From NCBI GenBank assembly GCA_009377755.1, contig WHTM01000021.1, positions 1 through 64,000 on the forward strand: DNA of 64,000 nt. Direction: 5' to 3'. Every line of letters begins with the position of its first letter. The stretch's first letter is position 1. The DNA comes from Hyphomicrobiales bacterium. Its GTDB lineage: Bacteria > Pseudomonadota > Alphaproteobacteria > Rhizobiales > Xanthobacteraceae. Made by a program: the position numbers and the translations under genes. Of this stretch, positions 6,884 to 16,564 are shown one piece after another. A model generated the notes under the pieces. The model had not been told where the DNA came from. It saw nothing but the letters and a program-made list of their open reading frames with translations, and made no database searches.

Positions 6884-8253
6884 CACCGCCCCCGCATCGG
6901 CACGACCCGCCCGCCATCTTCCTGCGGCACCAGCGGCACAATGGCCCTGGCCGCCAACTCCTCAAGGCCGTCCACGATCCAGCGGCTGTAATGCCTCTCG
7001 ATCATCAACACGCTCGTATCGTGCAGCGCCGCCACCAGCCGCGTCGGTACATTCTGCCGAATGCTGCGCACGATGCTGCTGTGCCGCAGCGCGTACGGAA
7101 TCACCTCCGGCAACTCCGCTCGTTCCCGGATGGTGTGCCACGGTTTGTTGAACTCACTCGATGCCTGCCACGGCCCGCGTCCCATCCGCTCCCACCTGCC
7201 GCCCTTGACCTGCCTGTACCGCCAGCGCTCCAACAGCCACGCGTTCGCCTTGCGCCCCACCACCGTCGGGGCCAGGGCCTCGACCACGTCCTGCCCGACC
7301 GGCACCGTCGTATGGCTGGCCTTCGTGCCCTTGCCCTTGCGACTGGTCGGGATCAGCAAGCGCCTGTTGCCAGGCTGACAATCGCGAACCCGCATGCGGG
7401 CGATCTGCGAGAAGCGCGCCCCGGTCGCCGCCAGCACCAGAACCAGCCGGTACAGGTCGCCCTCCTCGTGCCGTTCCGCGTCAACCCCTCGGGCCGCGCC
7501 GATCAGCCGGCTCACCTGCCCGTCCGTCAAAATCTGATTTCCACGCACGCCGCCGTCGTCGTCGTCGTCAACCTCAGCTTTCAGGGCGTACCTGATGGTC
7601 CCCTGCAGGGTCGCCGGAAGCTGTTTCCGGTGGCGCTCATGGGCACCGTTCAGCGCCGCCTTGAGATCATTGATCAGCCGTTGCTTCGTGGTGCCGGCCA
7701 GCGTGTCCGGCAGCGCCGCACGCCATTCCAGCAGATCGGGATCGTCCAGCGCATGCAGCGTAACGGTGGCCAGCGGCGCGGGCCCGATGGCGTCCTGCTT
7801 TCCTCGCGCCGCTTGCCCCAACACATAGCGCCGCAGACGATGTCCGGCATCGGAGCAGACCTCGCGCCCCCTGCGCTTACTATCGCGCCTGTCCCGTTCT
7901 GCGACGTAGGCCGTTACAGCTTCGCCGACCGTGAGCGGTGCCGCCGTCTGTCCCTCCCCGGTCGGTACCCGCGCGGCCATCCGATTGCGCGCCTCGTCGA
8001 CCGCCTGATCAAACGTCAGGATCGTCTCGCCGTCCGCGTCGTTGAGGTCGTCTGCGGTGCCGATCGCCTCGACCGCGTATTGCTGGTCGCCGAGGTAGAA
8101 CCGCGCGACCCATGTGCCATCCTTGCCCTTGAGCCGCCGGTAGCCGAGATGCAGGCCGGGACCGATCCGTCGATAGTGCGGTTTGCCCCGCACCTTCAAT
8201 TTGTGACGGGCATCCTTGGAGTCCATCGTCGCATCACGGACCTTGCGCGCCAT
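6883..8253 (-). CDS. Tyrosine recombinase / site-specific integrase
   Basis: The 456-aa protein starts at MARKVRDATMDSKDARH; the upstream in-frame extension lacks family character. The C-terminal catalytic domain shows the first Arg in LAATGARFSQ (R280), the box PYALRHSSIVR (R390, H391), a further His in AALHDTS (H411) and the nucleophile Tyr in RHYSRW (Y422). The usual first His of the HxLR box is Tyr (Y387). Residues about 106-225 form the SAM-like core-binding domain. The protein should insert and excise the element. It lies at the element end nearest the core genome. Confidence 0.9.
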   Translation of the reverse strand: MARKVRDATMDSKDARHKLKVRGKPHYRRIGPGLHLGYRRLKGKDGTWVARFYLGDQQYAVEAIGTADDLNDADGETILTFDQAVDEARNRMAARVPTGEGQTAAPLTVGEAVTAYVAERDRRDSKRRGREVCSDAGHRLRRYVLGQAARGKQDAIGPAPLATVTLHALDDPDLLEWRAALPDTLAGTTKQRLINDLKAALNGAHERHRKQLPATLQGTIRYALKAEVDDDDDGGVRGNQILTDGQVSRLIGAARGVDAERHEEGDLYRLVLVLAATGARFSQIARMRVRDCQPGNRRLLIPTSRKGKGTKASHTTVPVGQDVVEALAPTVVGRKANAWLLERWRYRQVKGGRWERMGRGPWQASSEFNKPWHTIRERAELPEVIPYALRHSSIVRSIRQNVPTRLVAALHDTSVLMIERHYSRWIVDGLEELAARAIVPLVPQEDGGRVVPMRGR

Positions 8254-8593
8254 GTTGCTGCCCTTCCATATTGGCCATGTCCAACGAATGTCCAATATAC
8301 AGGCGTAGACGGCGGGACACAAGCACAAACGGCAATGCACGTTTCATCGGTGTTTCTTGGCTTTCTCGAAACAGCAGTGGACAACTATAAACGCAAGCGC
8401 CGCCTTTGATAGGCGAAAATGATCACAGGTCGAATCTGGCTTGAGAGAAACCTGGGCGCGGCGGATCTCCGCGCTGATCCTGTCCGACACCAATGCCACC
8501 GAACCTGACGCGTCTCGGTACCTTTATACCGACACTGGTTCGCGCCTTACGAGAGCCGTCTCGCTTGCCAGCCGAAAGGAAGGCAACACACGC
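8254..8593. other. Element/chromosome junction region without a gene
   Basis: These 340 bases lie between the integrase start and the lipoprotein stop, and should contain the integrase promoter, its binding sites and probably the attachment site. An imperfect inverted repeat is visible at 8268-8298 (ATATTGGCCATGT and ATGTCCAATAT). No tRNA or tmRNA 3' end is recognisable, so the integration target could not be identified; the matching repeat would lie left of the window. Confidence 0.5.
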
Positions 8594-9112
8594 TTATGCG
8601 CGCTGCTTCTTCGGCGCCCGCCGGCGCGGCTCAGGCTTGGGCGGCGTCGGCAGGCGCTCGATGATCTTCAGGCGGCCGGCGACGAATGTGTAGATGCCGG
8701 GATGGTCGCCCTTGCTGTAGGTCAGCACGACGCGCCGGTCGCCGGCCTCGGCACTGACATTGACCTGATCCGGAACTCCGGCAACGGTGACCAACTGACA
8801 TTCGGTCATGGCCAGGGCGCCGCCGCGCGGAGCCGAAGCCGCAGGCTCCGACGATGCGCCTTCGCACCTGCCGTCGGCGCCCACGAGATCGGACTGTGTG
8901 ACGGCGCGCTGTACCGGCTCATCGGAGCCGCCCCGGGTCACGGTAAATCCGCCTTCCGCCCCGGTGACCGACCGCGCGTCGGGATCCTGCTTTGGAAACC
9001 ACTCTGTGGGATCGAGACTCATACGGCCGCTGCTGCAACCAACGAGAATCACGGCAACCACGGCCATGACCATGGCCGCCGTACAGCGCCGGGCGATCCG
9101 CTGCCTCAACAT
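8594..9112 (-). CDS. Putative lipoprotein (172 aa)
   Basis: The start at 9112 gives MLRQRIARR followed by a hydrophobic stretch ending VILVGCSSG, a clear lipobox, so the mature protein is probably anchored by a lipidated Cys. The body has an alternating-strand region (TECQLVTVAGVPDQVNVS, VVLTYSKGDHPGIYTFV) and a basic Pro-rich tail (PPKPEPRRRAPKKQRA). The function is unknown; proteins of this kind are conserved in Rhizobiales. It lies just outside the mobile element, downstream of holC on the same strand. Confidence 0.75.
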   Translation of the reverse strand: MLRQRIARRCTAAMVMAVVAVILVGCSSGRMSLDPTEWFPKQDPDARSVTGAEGGFTVTRGGSDEPVQRAVTQSDLVGADGRCEGASSEPAASAPRGGALAMTECQLVTVAGVPDQVNVSAEAGDRRVVLTYSKGDHPGIYTFVAGRLKIIERLPTPPKPEPRRRAPKKQRA

Positions 9113-9217
9113 GGTGCGATTGCCTATCCCCTTGCCACGCCGCCCCGCGACTGGCCGCATTGTGCGACAGAAGCGCCGTTCGGATCAATCAGCGGCAAGC
9201 GCCTGCTCCGACAGCGG

Positions 9218-9670
9218 TCAGCCCTTGCGGACCCAGCGACCCTGTTCGTCCGGCTGCAAGTAGGTGACCTCGTGGCCGGCCGCCTTGGCGGCGGTCCAGC
9301 GTTCCCTTGCGGCGGTAGCCGCCTCCTCGTCGTCGCCATCGAAAATCAGCACGAGGCGCTGGTAGGTGGCCAGGTCGTCCGGGATGTCGGCTCCTTCGAT
9401 CAGGAAGCGGACATCGGCGGCGTTGGGGTTGTGGTCGTGCACCGTCAACAGCACCGGCTGTGCTGCGGCTTCCGCTTCGCGCCAGGTACCGTGCGGCAAG
9501 AACCCGTCGTCGCGGTAGGTCCACAGATGCGCGTCGAGCGCCTCGACCCGCTCCTCCGACGCCGCCTGCACCACGACGCGCCAGCCGCGTTTGAGCGAGC
9601 GCTCGAGCAGATTCGGCAGCATGCCCTCGAGGCTCTGGCCTTGCAGGTGGTAGAACCAAATTTCCGCCAT
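9218..9670 (-). CDS. holC: DNA polymerase III subunit chi
   Basis: The 150-aa protein begins MAEIWFYHLQGQSLEGMLPN, matching the HolC N-terminus, and includes LLERSLKRGWRVVVQAASEE and the FLPHGT segment typical of the family. Chi links the clamp loader to single-strand-binding protein and helps hand off primer to polymerase. Length is normal. In alphaproteobacteria holC usually follows pepA; here the pair is interrupted by a convergent alpha/beta hydrolase gene. Confidence 0.9.
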   Translation of the reverse strand: MAEIWFYHLQGQSLEGMLPNLLERSLKRGWRVVVQAASEERVEALDAHLWTYRDDGFLPHGTWREAEAAAQPVLLTVHDHNPNAADVRFLIEGADIPDDLATYQRLVLIFDGDDEEAATAARERWTAAKAAGHEVTYLQPDEQGRWVRKG

Positions 9671-9753
9671 CGCTTTTACCCGGACATGCCCACATCCTAT
9701 AGTCCCGCAATCGCACCAAGGGCAACGCAGAAATCACGATGCTGGAGGCGCCT

Positions 9754-10461
9754 GTGGAAGCAAGGACCTTCGTCCTCGTGCACGGGGCTTGGCACGGCGG
9801 CTGGTGCTGGCGCCGCGTCGCCGACCGGCTAGAACGCCTCGGACACCGCGTGTTCACGCCGACGCTCACCGGCCTCGGCGAGCGCGCGCACCTCATGAGC
9901 GCGGCCGTCGACCTCGACACCCACATCGCCGACGTCGTCAACCTGGTCCGCTACGAAGGCCTGCCGAACATCGTGCTGGTCGGCCATTCCTACGGCGGCT
10001 TCGTCATTTCCGGCGTCGCCGAACAGGAGGAGGCAGCCATCGCCTCGTTTGTGCTGCTCGATGCCTTCGTCCCCGAGGACGGCGACAGCATGGCCACCAT
10101 CGGGACGCCGGCGACGCGCGACGCCATTGCGGCGGCGGTGCAACGCGGCGACACCACCCTGCCGCCGCGCCCGGCGGAATTCTTCAACGTCAATGCCGCG
10201 GACCGCGCCTGGGTCGACCGACTGTGCGGCCCACATCCGCTCGGCACATTCCTGCAACCGGTCAAACTAACCGGCGCGCGCGAACGCATCCGCGGCAGGG
10301 CCTACATTCGCGCGTCGGCCTATCCCAACGCCGTTTTCGATGCGGGTGCGGCCAAACTAAAAGCACGAGCCGGGTGGCGCGCCTACGATGTGCCCTGTGG
10401 CCACGATGTCATGGTCGACATGCCGGACCGGCTGGTGGAGATTTTGCTGGAGGTGGCGTAG
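9754..10461 (+). CDS. Alpha/beta hydrolase (esterase-like)
   Basis: A GTG at 9754, five bases after a GGAGG, gives MEARTFVLVHGAWHGGW; an ATG at 9739 is a weaker alternative. The HGAWHGGW oxyanion-hole motif, nucleophile elbow GHSYGG and C-terminal CGHDVM histidine fit the alpha/beta hydrolase fold of salicylate-esterase-like and EstC-like enzymes. The protein is cytosolic, 235 aa. The substrate is unknown. It is inserted convergently between pepA and holC, so it is likely an acquired or lineage-specific gene. Confidence 0.85.
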   Translation: MEARTFVLVHGAWHGGWCWRRVADRLERLGHRVFTPTLTGLGERAHLMSAAVDLDTHIADVVNLVRYEGLPNIVLVGHSYGGFVISGVAEQEEAAIASFVLLDAFVPEDGDSMATIGTPATRDAIAAAVQRGDTTLPPRPAEFFNVNAADRAWVDRLCGPHPLGTFLQPVKLTGARERIRGRAYIRASAYPNAVFDAGAAKLKARAGWRAYDVPCGHDVMVDMPDRLVEILLEVA

Positions 10462-10465
10462 CCGC

Positions 10466-11968
10466 TCAGCTCTCGTAATCGTCCGCCACCAATTGGTCGA
10501 GCAGTCGCACGCCGAATCCCGAGCCCCAGCTTCTGTTGATGTCAGTCGTCGGCGGCCCCATGCCGGTGCCGGCGATGTCGAGATGCGCCCACGGCACGCC
10601 CTTCTGCACGAAGCGTTGCAGGAACTGCGCCGCGGTGATCGCACCGCCATGGCGCCCGCCGGTGTTCTTCACGTCGGCAAACTTGGAATCGATCAACTTG
10701 TCGTATTCCGGTCCGAGCGGCATCCGCCACACCTTCTCGCCGGTCGCCTGGCCGGCCTTGGTGAGTTGCTCAGCGAGCTTGTCGTCGTTGCAGAATAAGC
10801 CGGCATACTCCTGCCCGAGCGCAACGATGATGGCGCCGGTCAGCGTTGCGAGATTGACCATGAACTTCGGCTTGAAACGCTGCGCCACGTACCAGAGCAC
10901 GTCGGCAAGCACGAGGCGGCCTTCGGCATCGGTATTGATGATTTCGATCGTCTGTCCGGACATCGAGGTGACGATATCTCCTGGGCGCTGCGCATTACCA
11001 TCCGGCATGTTCTCCACCACCCCCATCGCGCCGACCGCGTTCACCTTGGCCTTGCGGGCGGCCAGCGTGTGCATCAGCCCGACGACGCAGGCGGCACCCG
11101 CCATGTCGCCCTTCATGTCCTCCATGCCGGACGCCGGCTTGATCGAGATGCCACCGGTGTCGAAGCACACGCCCTTGCCGATGAAGGCGACCGGCTCGGC
11201 GCCGCGCGCGCCGCCGTTCCAGCGCATCACCACCAAACGGCTGTCGCGCCGCGAGCCCTGGCCGACACCCAGCAGGGCATTCATGCCAAGCTTCTTCATC
11301 GCCTTGACGTCCAGGACCTCAACGCTGACGCCGAGCTTCTTCAACGCCCCGGCGCGGCGCGCGAACTCCTCCGGATAGAGGACATTGGCCGGCTCGTTGA
11401 CCAGATCGCGGGCGATGTCCACGCCGTCGGCGGCCGCCTGGCGCGGCGCGAAAGCGCGGCGCGCGGCGCTCGCGTCGGCGACCGCGATCGTGACCCTCTT
11501 CTCGCCTTTCGGCTCCTCGTCCTCCTTGCGCTTGGTGGTCTTATAGCGGTCGAAGCTATAGGCGCGCAGCCGCACGCCGAGCGCGATCTCCGCGGCCTGC
11601 GCGGGCGAGAGCGCACCGCCCGGCAGTTCCGCGAACAGCGTCGCCTCGGCGGCGCTCGCAGGAATGCACCCCATTGCCGCGCCGCCGAGCTTGACCAGAT
11701 CGAGCGACGCCAGGTCCTTCGCCTTGCCGGTGCCGATGACGAGAAGACGCGCGACCTTCAGTCCCGCCGGCGCGACGATATCGAGCGCCGAGCCATTCTT
11801 TCCGGTGAATTTGTTGGCGGCCGCAGCCCGCTTGAACAGTTCGGCGGCACGCCCCAGCCCCTTGCGGGTCTGCGATCCCAGCTTGAGCTTGTCATCGCAA
11901 AAGACCAGCAGAACACCCTTCGGCGGAACGGTGAAGACGGAGAATCCGAGCTTCAGGGTGTCGGCCAT
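10466..11968 (-). CDS. pepA: Leucyl aminopeptidase (M17)
   Basis: The 500-aa protein belongs to the M17 dizinc aminopeptidases, which remove N-terminal residues from peptides in the cytosol. The signature [16 protein letters not shown] is present, as are [15 protein letters not shown] and the [11 protein letters not shown] metal and active-site segments. Length is normal. The gene is divergent from lptF across a 332-bp gap, the common arrangement in Rhizobiales, and it ends four bases from the convergent hydrolase gene. Confidence 0.95.
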   Translation of the reverse strand: MADTLKLGFSVFTVPPKGVLLVFCDDKLKLGSQTRKGLGRAAELFKRAAAANKFTGKNGSALDIVAPAGLKVARLLVIGTGKAKDLASLDLVKLGGAAMGCIPASAAEATLFAELPGGALSPAQAAEIALGVRLRAYSFDRYKTTKRKEDEEPKGEKRVTIAVADASAARRAFAPRQAAADGVDIARDLVNEPANVLYPEEFARRAGALKKLGVSVEVLDVKAMKKLGMNALLGVGQGSRRDSRLVVMRWNGGARGAEPVAFIGKGVCFDTGGISIKPASGMEDMKGDMAGAACVVGLMHTLAARKAKVNAVGAMGVVENMPDGNAQRPGDIVTSMSGQTIEIINTDAEGRLVLADVLWYVAQRFKPKFMVNLATLTGAIIVALGQEYAGLFCNDDKLAEQLTKAGQATGEKVWRMPLGPEYDKLIDSKFADVKNTGGRHGGAITAAQFLQRFVQKGVPWAHLDIAGTGMGPPTTDINRSWGSGFGVRLLDQLVADDYES

Positions 11969-12300
11969 ACGGCTATTCCTCTCTTAGTTCCAGGAAGGCG
12001 GGGGCGCTGCGGGCACCAGCTTGATATGAACAGGTTGTGCTGTTCCTGCAATTGCTGTCGGGCTTCGGCATTGCTGCCGGGCTTCGGCCGCGGATCTCTT
12101 GGACTGCATCGTCGTTTCCGTGGGTGCGGCAGCGCGCAACAAGCCCCGCCGGCATTTGTCGACACTGCGCAACCGTTTGCAATATCTATCGAAATCGTTC
12201 ATTTTGTCGGCGCGGGCGATTTGCCATGCCGCAGCCATGATATCAAGGGATGGACGCCCGCCGGCGAGCATCGGGGACGGGAAGCGAAACAGTCTGGCGA
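11969..12300. other. Divergent pepA/lptF intergenic region
   Basis: These 332 bases separate two divergently transcribed genes and must hold both promoters. There is a near-direct repeat (gctgtcgggcttcgg and gctgccgggcttcgg, about 12054-12088). No coding region or well-formed -35/-10 pair could be singled out with confidence. Confidence 0.4.
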
Positions 12301-13470
12301 ATGGGATTGATTGACCGTTACATCTGCCGCACTACGTTCGGTGCATTCCTGCTGGTCCTCGTCAGCCTGACGTCGATCATCTGGGTGACGCAGGCGTTGC
12401 GCGACATCGATCTGTTGACGAACCAGGGCCAGACGATCCTGACCTTTGTCGGGATCACCGGGATGATCGTGCCGCTGCTGGTCCTGGTGATCGCGCCGAT
12501 CGCGGTGATGATCGCCGTGGCGTATGTCCTCAATCGGCTCAGCGCCGATTCCGAGCTCATCGTCATGAACGCGTCCGGCATGTCGCCATGGCGGCTGTTC
12601 CGTCCGTTCCTGCTGGTGGCGGTCGTCGTGGCGCTGCTGGTGGCGTTCATCAGCGCCTATCTCGCCCCACAAGGCCTGCGTCAGCTGCGCGACTGGCTGA
12701 GCGAGGTTCGCGCCGACGTCGTCACCTACATCGTCAAACCCGGCCAGTTCACGACCATCGAGAAGGGCCTGACATTCTACATCCGGGAACGGCGGATATC
12801 GGGGCAGTTGCTCGGCATATTCCTCGATGATCGGCGCGACCCGATGGAGCACGTGACGGTACTCGCGGAAGAGGGGGAAATCCTCAAGAACGATCGCGGG
12901 ATGTTCCTGCTGTTGCAAAACGGCAGCGTGCAGAGGCACGAACAGAGCCAGCGGGATCCCTCCATTGTCGTCTTTGACCGTTACGCCTTTGATCTCTCCC
13001 GATTTAGCGGCACCCCGGTGGTAAGTTATACGGTCCGCGAGCGCTATCTCTGGCAGTTGATCAACCCATCGCCCGACGACACTCTGGCGAAGACCCAGGC
13101 CGGGCACTTCCGCGCAGAACTGCACGACCGGCTGTTGGCACCGTTCTATCCGATCGCCTTCGTCATCATCACTTACGCATTTCTCGGCGCGCCGCGCACA
13201 ACGCGGCAAAGCCGCGGCCTGTCCTTGGTCGCCGCGATTGGACTGGTGGCGTCGCTGCGCCTGGTCGGCTTCGCCAGCGCCGTGATCGGCGTGCATGTCC
13301 CGCCGGTGCTTGCCGTGCAGTATGTCGCACTGATCGCTGCGATCGGATTGGGGATCTTGGCCATTGGCCGCGGCGTCATCATCGAGCCGCCGGCGTTCGT
13401 GACTCAACTCGCAACGATTTTGAGCGAGCGCATTGCCAAGCGCGCCGGCATGTTGGCGGCGGCGCGATGA
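12301..13470 (+). CDS. lptF: LPS export ABC transporter permease LptF
   Basis: The start at 12301 gives MGLIDRYICRTTFGAFLLVL, the usual N-terminus; an upstream in-frame extension is not family-like. The 389-aa protein is a YjgP/YjgQ permease with N-terminal transmembrane helices, a central periplasmic beta-jellyroll region and C-terminal helices. With LptG and the LptB ATPase it extracts lipopolysaccharide from the inner membrane. It overlaps lptG by four bases. Confidence 0.9.
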   Translation: MGLIDRYICRTTFGAFLLVLVSLTSIIWVTQALRDIDLLTNQGQTILTFVGITGMIVPLLVLVIAPIAVMIAVAYVLNRLSADSELIVMNASGMSPWRLFRPFLLVAVVVALLVAFISAYLAPQGLRQLRDWLSEVRADVVTYIVKPGQFTTIEKGLTFYIRERRISGQLLGIFLDDRRDPMEHVTVLAEEGEILKNDRGMFLLLQNGSVQRHEQSQRDPSIVVFDRYAFDLSRFSGTPVVSYTVRERYLWQLINPSPDDTLAKTQAGHFRAELHDRLLAPFYPIAFVIITYAFLGAPRTTRQSRGLSLVAAIGLVASLRLVGFASAVIGVHVPPVLAVQYVALIAAIGLGILAIGRGVIIEPPAFVTQLATILSERIAKRAGMLAAAR

Positions 13471-14561
13471 CGGCCGGAACCCTGCAGCGATATTTCGCGA
13501 TGCGCTTTGTCGGCGCCGTCGCGGCGGTATTCGCCTTCGTTTTCGTCCTGGTGGCGATGATCGACTACATCGAGTTGATGCGCCGCACCGCCGGTGTCCC
13601 GAACGTCTCTGCCCTGCTGGTCGCGCAGACCTCATTCTTCCGCGTCCCGCAGATCACCGAACGGATCATGCCATTCGCGGTCCTGATCGGCGGAATGGTT
13701 TGCTACCTGTCGCTGTCGCGCCGGCTGGAGCTGGTGGTGGCGCGCGCGGCCGGCGTATCGGTTTGGCAATTCATTGCCCCGGCCGTGTTTGTCGCTCTCG
13801 TGTTTGGGGTGCTTGCCACGGTGGTGTACAATCCACTGTCGGCGACACTCGACGAGCAGGCGAAGCGTCTGGAGACGCGGATCTTCGGAGAGAAGGGCGG
13901 CGGTTCGCAGTTCACCAGCGGCGGCACGTTCTGGCTCAGCCAGCGCACCAAGGATGGGCATTCAATCCTTAACGCGACGACGAGCCTGCAACAGGGCGTC
14001 ATGCTGGGCGGTGTCACGGCCCTGCGGTTCAACGCCGAGGGCCAGTTCCGCGAGCGGATCGAAGCCACGCGCGCGGATTTGGAAACCGGCCATTGGCGCC
14101 TGCAGGATGCCCGCGTCTACGCGATCGGCAACCCGCCGCAGGGTCCGGGCGAGTATCTGCTGGAGACCAGCTTGACGCCGGAGCAGGTTCGCGAAAGCTT
14201 TGCGACCCCCGAAACGGTTCCGTTCTGGAACCTTCCGGGTTATATCGAGCGTGCGGAACGCACCGGATCGGCCTCCGCAGCCTATCGAGTGCAGTATTAC
14301 AAGCTGCTGGCGCGGCCTTTTCTGCTGGCGTCGATGGTATTTCTCGCCGCTGCCGTCAGCCTGCGCTTCCACCGCTTTGGCGGTGTCCAAAAGATGGTCT
14401 TGATTGGTGTCTTGGCGGGTTTTCTCCTCTATGTCATGTCCAAGGTTGTCGACGACATGAGCAAGGCCGATCTATTGCACCCTCTGGCGGCGGCACTGCT
14501 GCCGGTGCTCGTCGGCGGACTCACGGGTTTCGTTTCTTTGCTATATCAGGAGGACGGCTAA
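13467..14561 (+). CDS. lptG: LPS export ABC transporter permease LptG
   Basis: The 364-aa YjgP/YjgQ permease starts MTAGTLQRYFAMRFVGAV with ATGA coupling to lptF. It carries the family topology of six membrane helices around a periplasmic domain (about residues 110-260), with conserved FWNLPGYI in that domain. It forms the LptFG heterodimer in LPS transport. Its TAA shares a base with the ATG of the next gene, so lptF-lptG-surA are one operon. Confidence 0.9.
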   Translation: MTAGTLQRYFAMRFVGAVAAVFAFVFVLVAMIDYIELMRRTAGVPNVSALLVAQTSFFRVPQITERIMPFAVLIGGMVCYLSLSRRLELVVARAAGVSVWQFIAPAVFVALVFGVLATVVYNPLSATLDEQAKRLETRIFGEKGGGSQFTSGGTFWLSQRTKDGHSILNATTSLQQGVMLGGVTALRFNAEGQFRERIEATRADLETGHWRLQDARVYAIGNPPQGPGEYLLETSLTPEQVRESFATPETVPFWNLPGYIERAERTGSASAAYRVQYYKLLARPFLLASMVFLAAAVSLRFHRFGGVQKMVLIGVLAGFLLYVMSKVVDDMSKADLLHPLAAALLPVLVGGLTGFVSLLYQEDG

Positions 14562-15541
14562 TGCAGGCACGCCCCCGATCGTCCATGTGGGCCGCAACGC
14601 GCGACTGCATCAGGAACTCTATGCATGGGAATGCGCGTTTCGCGGTCGTATTTGCTGCGGCAGCCTTGATCGCCGGAGCGACGTCGCCGACACAGGCGCA
14701 GCAGGTCATTGCCGTCGTGAACGGCGTACCGATCACGAGCTACGACGTCGATCAGCGCATGCGGTTGAACCAGTTGTCGACGAACAAATCACCCAGCCGC
14801 AACGAGGTTCTCGAAGACCTGATCAACGACCGGGTGAAACTGAATGAAGCGAAGCGGTTCGGCATCGAGGCATCGAATGCCGACGTCGAAAACGCCTTTG
14901 CCTCCATGGCGTCACGGATGGGCGTCAAGCCGGAGCAGCTGGTGCAAGGGCTGAGCGGGCGTGGCCTCAACGTCGAGACGCTGAAGTCGCGCATCCGGGC
15001 CGACCTCGCCTGGGGAAATCTCGTACGCGGCCGGTACCAGGCAACACTGCAGGTCGGCGAAGGCGACATCCACGCGATGCTCGGGCCGCCGTCGGAAAAC
15101 CAAAAGGACGCGGTCGGCCACGTCTATACGCTGCGTCCGATCCTGTTCATCGTGCCACAAGGCTCGCCTCCATCGGCGTTCGAGGCACGCCGGCGCGAGG
15201 CCGACGCTTTGCGCAGCCGCTTCAACAGTTGCGAGCAGGGCGTGACGTTCGCGCGGGAATTGCGCGATGTGGCGGTGCGGGACACGATCATCCGCAGTTC
15301 AGCGAACCTGCCGGCACCGCTGAGAACCATGCTGAACAGCCTCGAAATCGGAAAGTTGACGTCACCCGACACGACCGCTCAAGGCATTGAGCTGTTCGCG
15401 TTGTGTGGCAAGGAGGTCACGCGGGCCGAGACGCCACGCAAGCAGGAGGCCCGGCAGGAGATCTTCGCCAAGCGCTTCGACGCGCAATCGAAGCGGTATC
15501 TCGAACGGGTCCGGCGCAGCGCGATGATCGAGTACAAATAG
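14561..15541 (+). CDS. surA: SurA-type periplasmic chaperone / peptidyl-prolyl isomerase
   Basis: The start overlapping the lptG stop gives 326 aa; an internal ATG at 14621 would give a shorter signal peptide (MHGNARFAVVFAAAALIAGA) and is a good alternative. After the signal sequence, VIAVVNGVPITSYDVDQRMR is the typical SurA N-domain. The parvulin domain (about residues 180-290) is divergent and may lack isomerase activity, as in many alphaproteobacterial SurA proteins. The protein escorts outer-membrane beta-barrels. Its position after lptFG and before pdxA-rsmA matches the E. coli surA-pdxA-rsmA order. Confidence 0.85.
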   Translation: MQARPRSSMWAATRDCIRNSMHGNARFAVVFAAAALIAGATSPTQAQQVIAVVNGVPITSYDVDQRMRLNQLSTNKSPSRNEVLEDLINDRVKLNEAKRFGIEASNADVENAFASMASRMGVKPEQLVQGLSGRGLNVETLKSRIRADLAWGNLVRGRYQATLQVGEGDIHAMLGPPSENQKDAVGHVYTLRPILFIVPQGSPPSAFEARRREADALRSRFNSCEQGVTFARELRDVAVRDTIIRSSANLPAPLRTMLNSLEIGKLTSPDTTAQGIELFALCGKEVTRAETPRKQEARQEIFAKRFDAQSKRYLERVRRSAMIEYK

Positions 15542-15547
15542 GATGCC

Positions 15548-16564
15548 ATGTCTCGCCCGCTCGCGTTGACGCTCGGCGAGCCGGCCGGGATTGGTCCCGA
15601 CATCGCTCTCGCCGCATGGCAGCGACGGTCGGAATTGGCTTTACCGCCGTTCTATGTGCTCGGTGATCCGGCGTTCCTGGCGCGGCGCGCGCGAGCGCTT
15701 GGTCTCAACATTCCGCTCGCCGTCGGCGAGCCGGCCGAAGCGGTCGCGGCATTCGCCTCTGCCCTGCCTGTCATCGACCTTGGCGCCCCCGTCACGGCGA
15801 CGCCCGGCCGTCCCGATGCGTCGAGTGCACCGGCGGCGATCGCAGCCATTCGCCGGGCGGTCGACGACGTCCTCGGCGGGGTTGCCCACGCGCTCGTCAC
15901 CAACCCGGTAGCCAAGTCGGTGCTCTACCGCGCCGGGTTTGATGATCCGGGCCATACCGAGTTCCTCGCACGGCTCGCGCGCGCCGCCACCGGCCGTCCG
16001 GCGCAGCCGGTCATGATGCTGTGGTCGCAGGAACTGGCGGTTGTGCCGATCACCATTCACATCCCGTTGCGGGAGGTGCCGCGCCGGCTGACGCGTGCGC
16101 TCGTGGTCGAAAGCGGGCGCATCGTCGCCCACGACCTCGTCGAAAAGTTCGGCATTCCCAGGCCACGGCTTGCGGTCGCCGGGCTCAACCCGCATGCCGG
16201 CGAAGAGGGATCACTCGGCACCGAGGACCAGGCGATCGTGGCGCCGGCGGTAGCGCAACTCCGGGACGAGGGGATGGATGCCCGCGGTCCCCTGTCCGCC
16301 GATACGATGTTCCACGCAGCCGCGCGCGCGACCTATGACGCGGCCCTGTGCATGTATCATGATCAGGCTCTGATTCCGATCAAGACGCTTGCCTTCGACC
16401 GGGCCGTGAACCTGACGCTCGGCCTGCCGTTCGTGCGAACGTCGCCGGATCACGGCACCGCCTTCGACATCGCGGGCACCGGGCGCGCCGATCCGTCCAG
16501 TCTCATCGCGGCCCTGAAACTCGCGGCGCAACTCGTCGCGCGCACTCAGGTCGCCGCCGTATGA
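15548..16564 (+). CDS. pdxA: 4-hydroxythreonine-4-phosphate dehydrogenase
   Basis: The 338-aa enzyme catalyses the NAD-dependent oxidation step of DXP-dependent pyridoxal phosphate synthesis. It begins [18 protein letters not shown] and contains the metal-binding histidines in [11 protein letters not shown] and [16 protein letters not shown], then [15 protein letters not shown]. The gene starts six bases after surA and overlaps rsmA by four bases, so it is part of the same operon. Confidence 0.95.
   Translation: MSRPLALTLGEPAGIGPDIALAAWQRRSELALPPFYVLGDPAFLARRARALGLNIPLAVGEPAEAVAAFASALPVIDLGAPVTATPGRPDASSAPAAIAAIRRAVDDVLGGVAHALVTNPVAKSVLYRAGFDDPGHTEFLARLARAATGRPAQPVMMLWSQELAVVPITIHIPLREVPRRLTRALVVESGRIVAHDLVEKFGIPRPRLAVAGLNPHAGEEGSLGTEDQAIVAPAVAQLRDEGMDARGPLSADTMFHAAARATYDAALCMYHDQALIPIKTLAFDRAVNLTLGLPFVRTSPDHGTAFDIAGTGRADPSSLIAALKLAAQLVARTQVAAV

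Noticed and set aside
6766-8409. Plus-strand reading frame opposite the integrase (547 codons)
   Set aside because: The integrase on the minus strand has all catalytic residues; the plus-strand product has no recognisable features.
8410-8440. tRNA-like T-arm (aggtcgaatctggc) as an integration target
   Set aside because: It lacks the GGTTCGAATCC core and no acceptor or anticodon arms can be drawn around it.
12199-13635. Long minus-strand reading frame opposite lptF (478 codons)
   Set aside because: It is rich in Arg, His, Gln and Asp with no domain pattern and lies exactly antisense to a well-supported lptF; typical shadow in GC-rich DNA.
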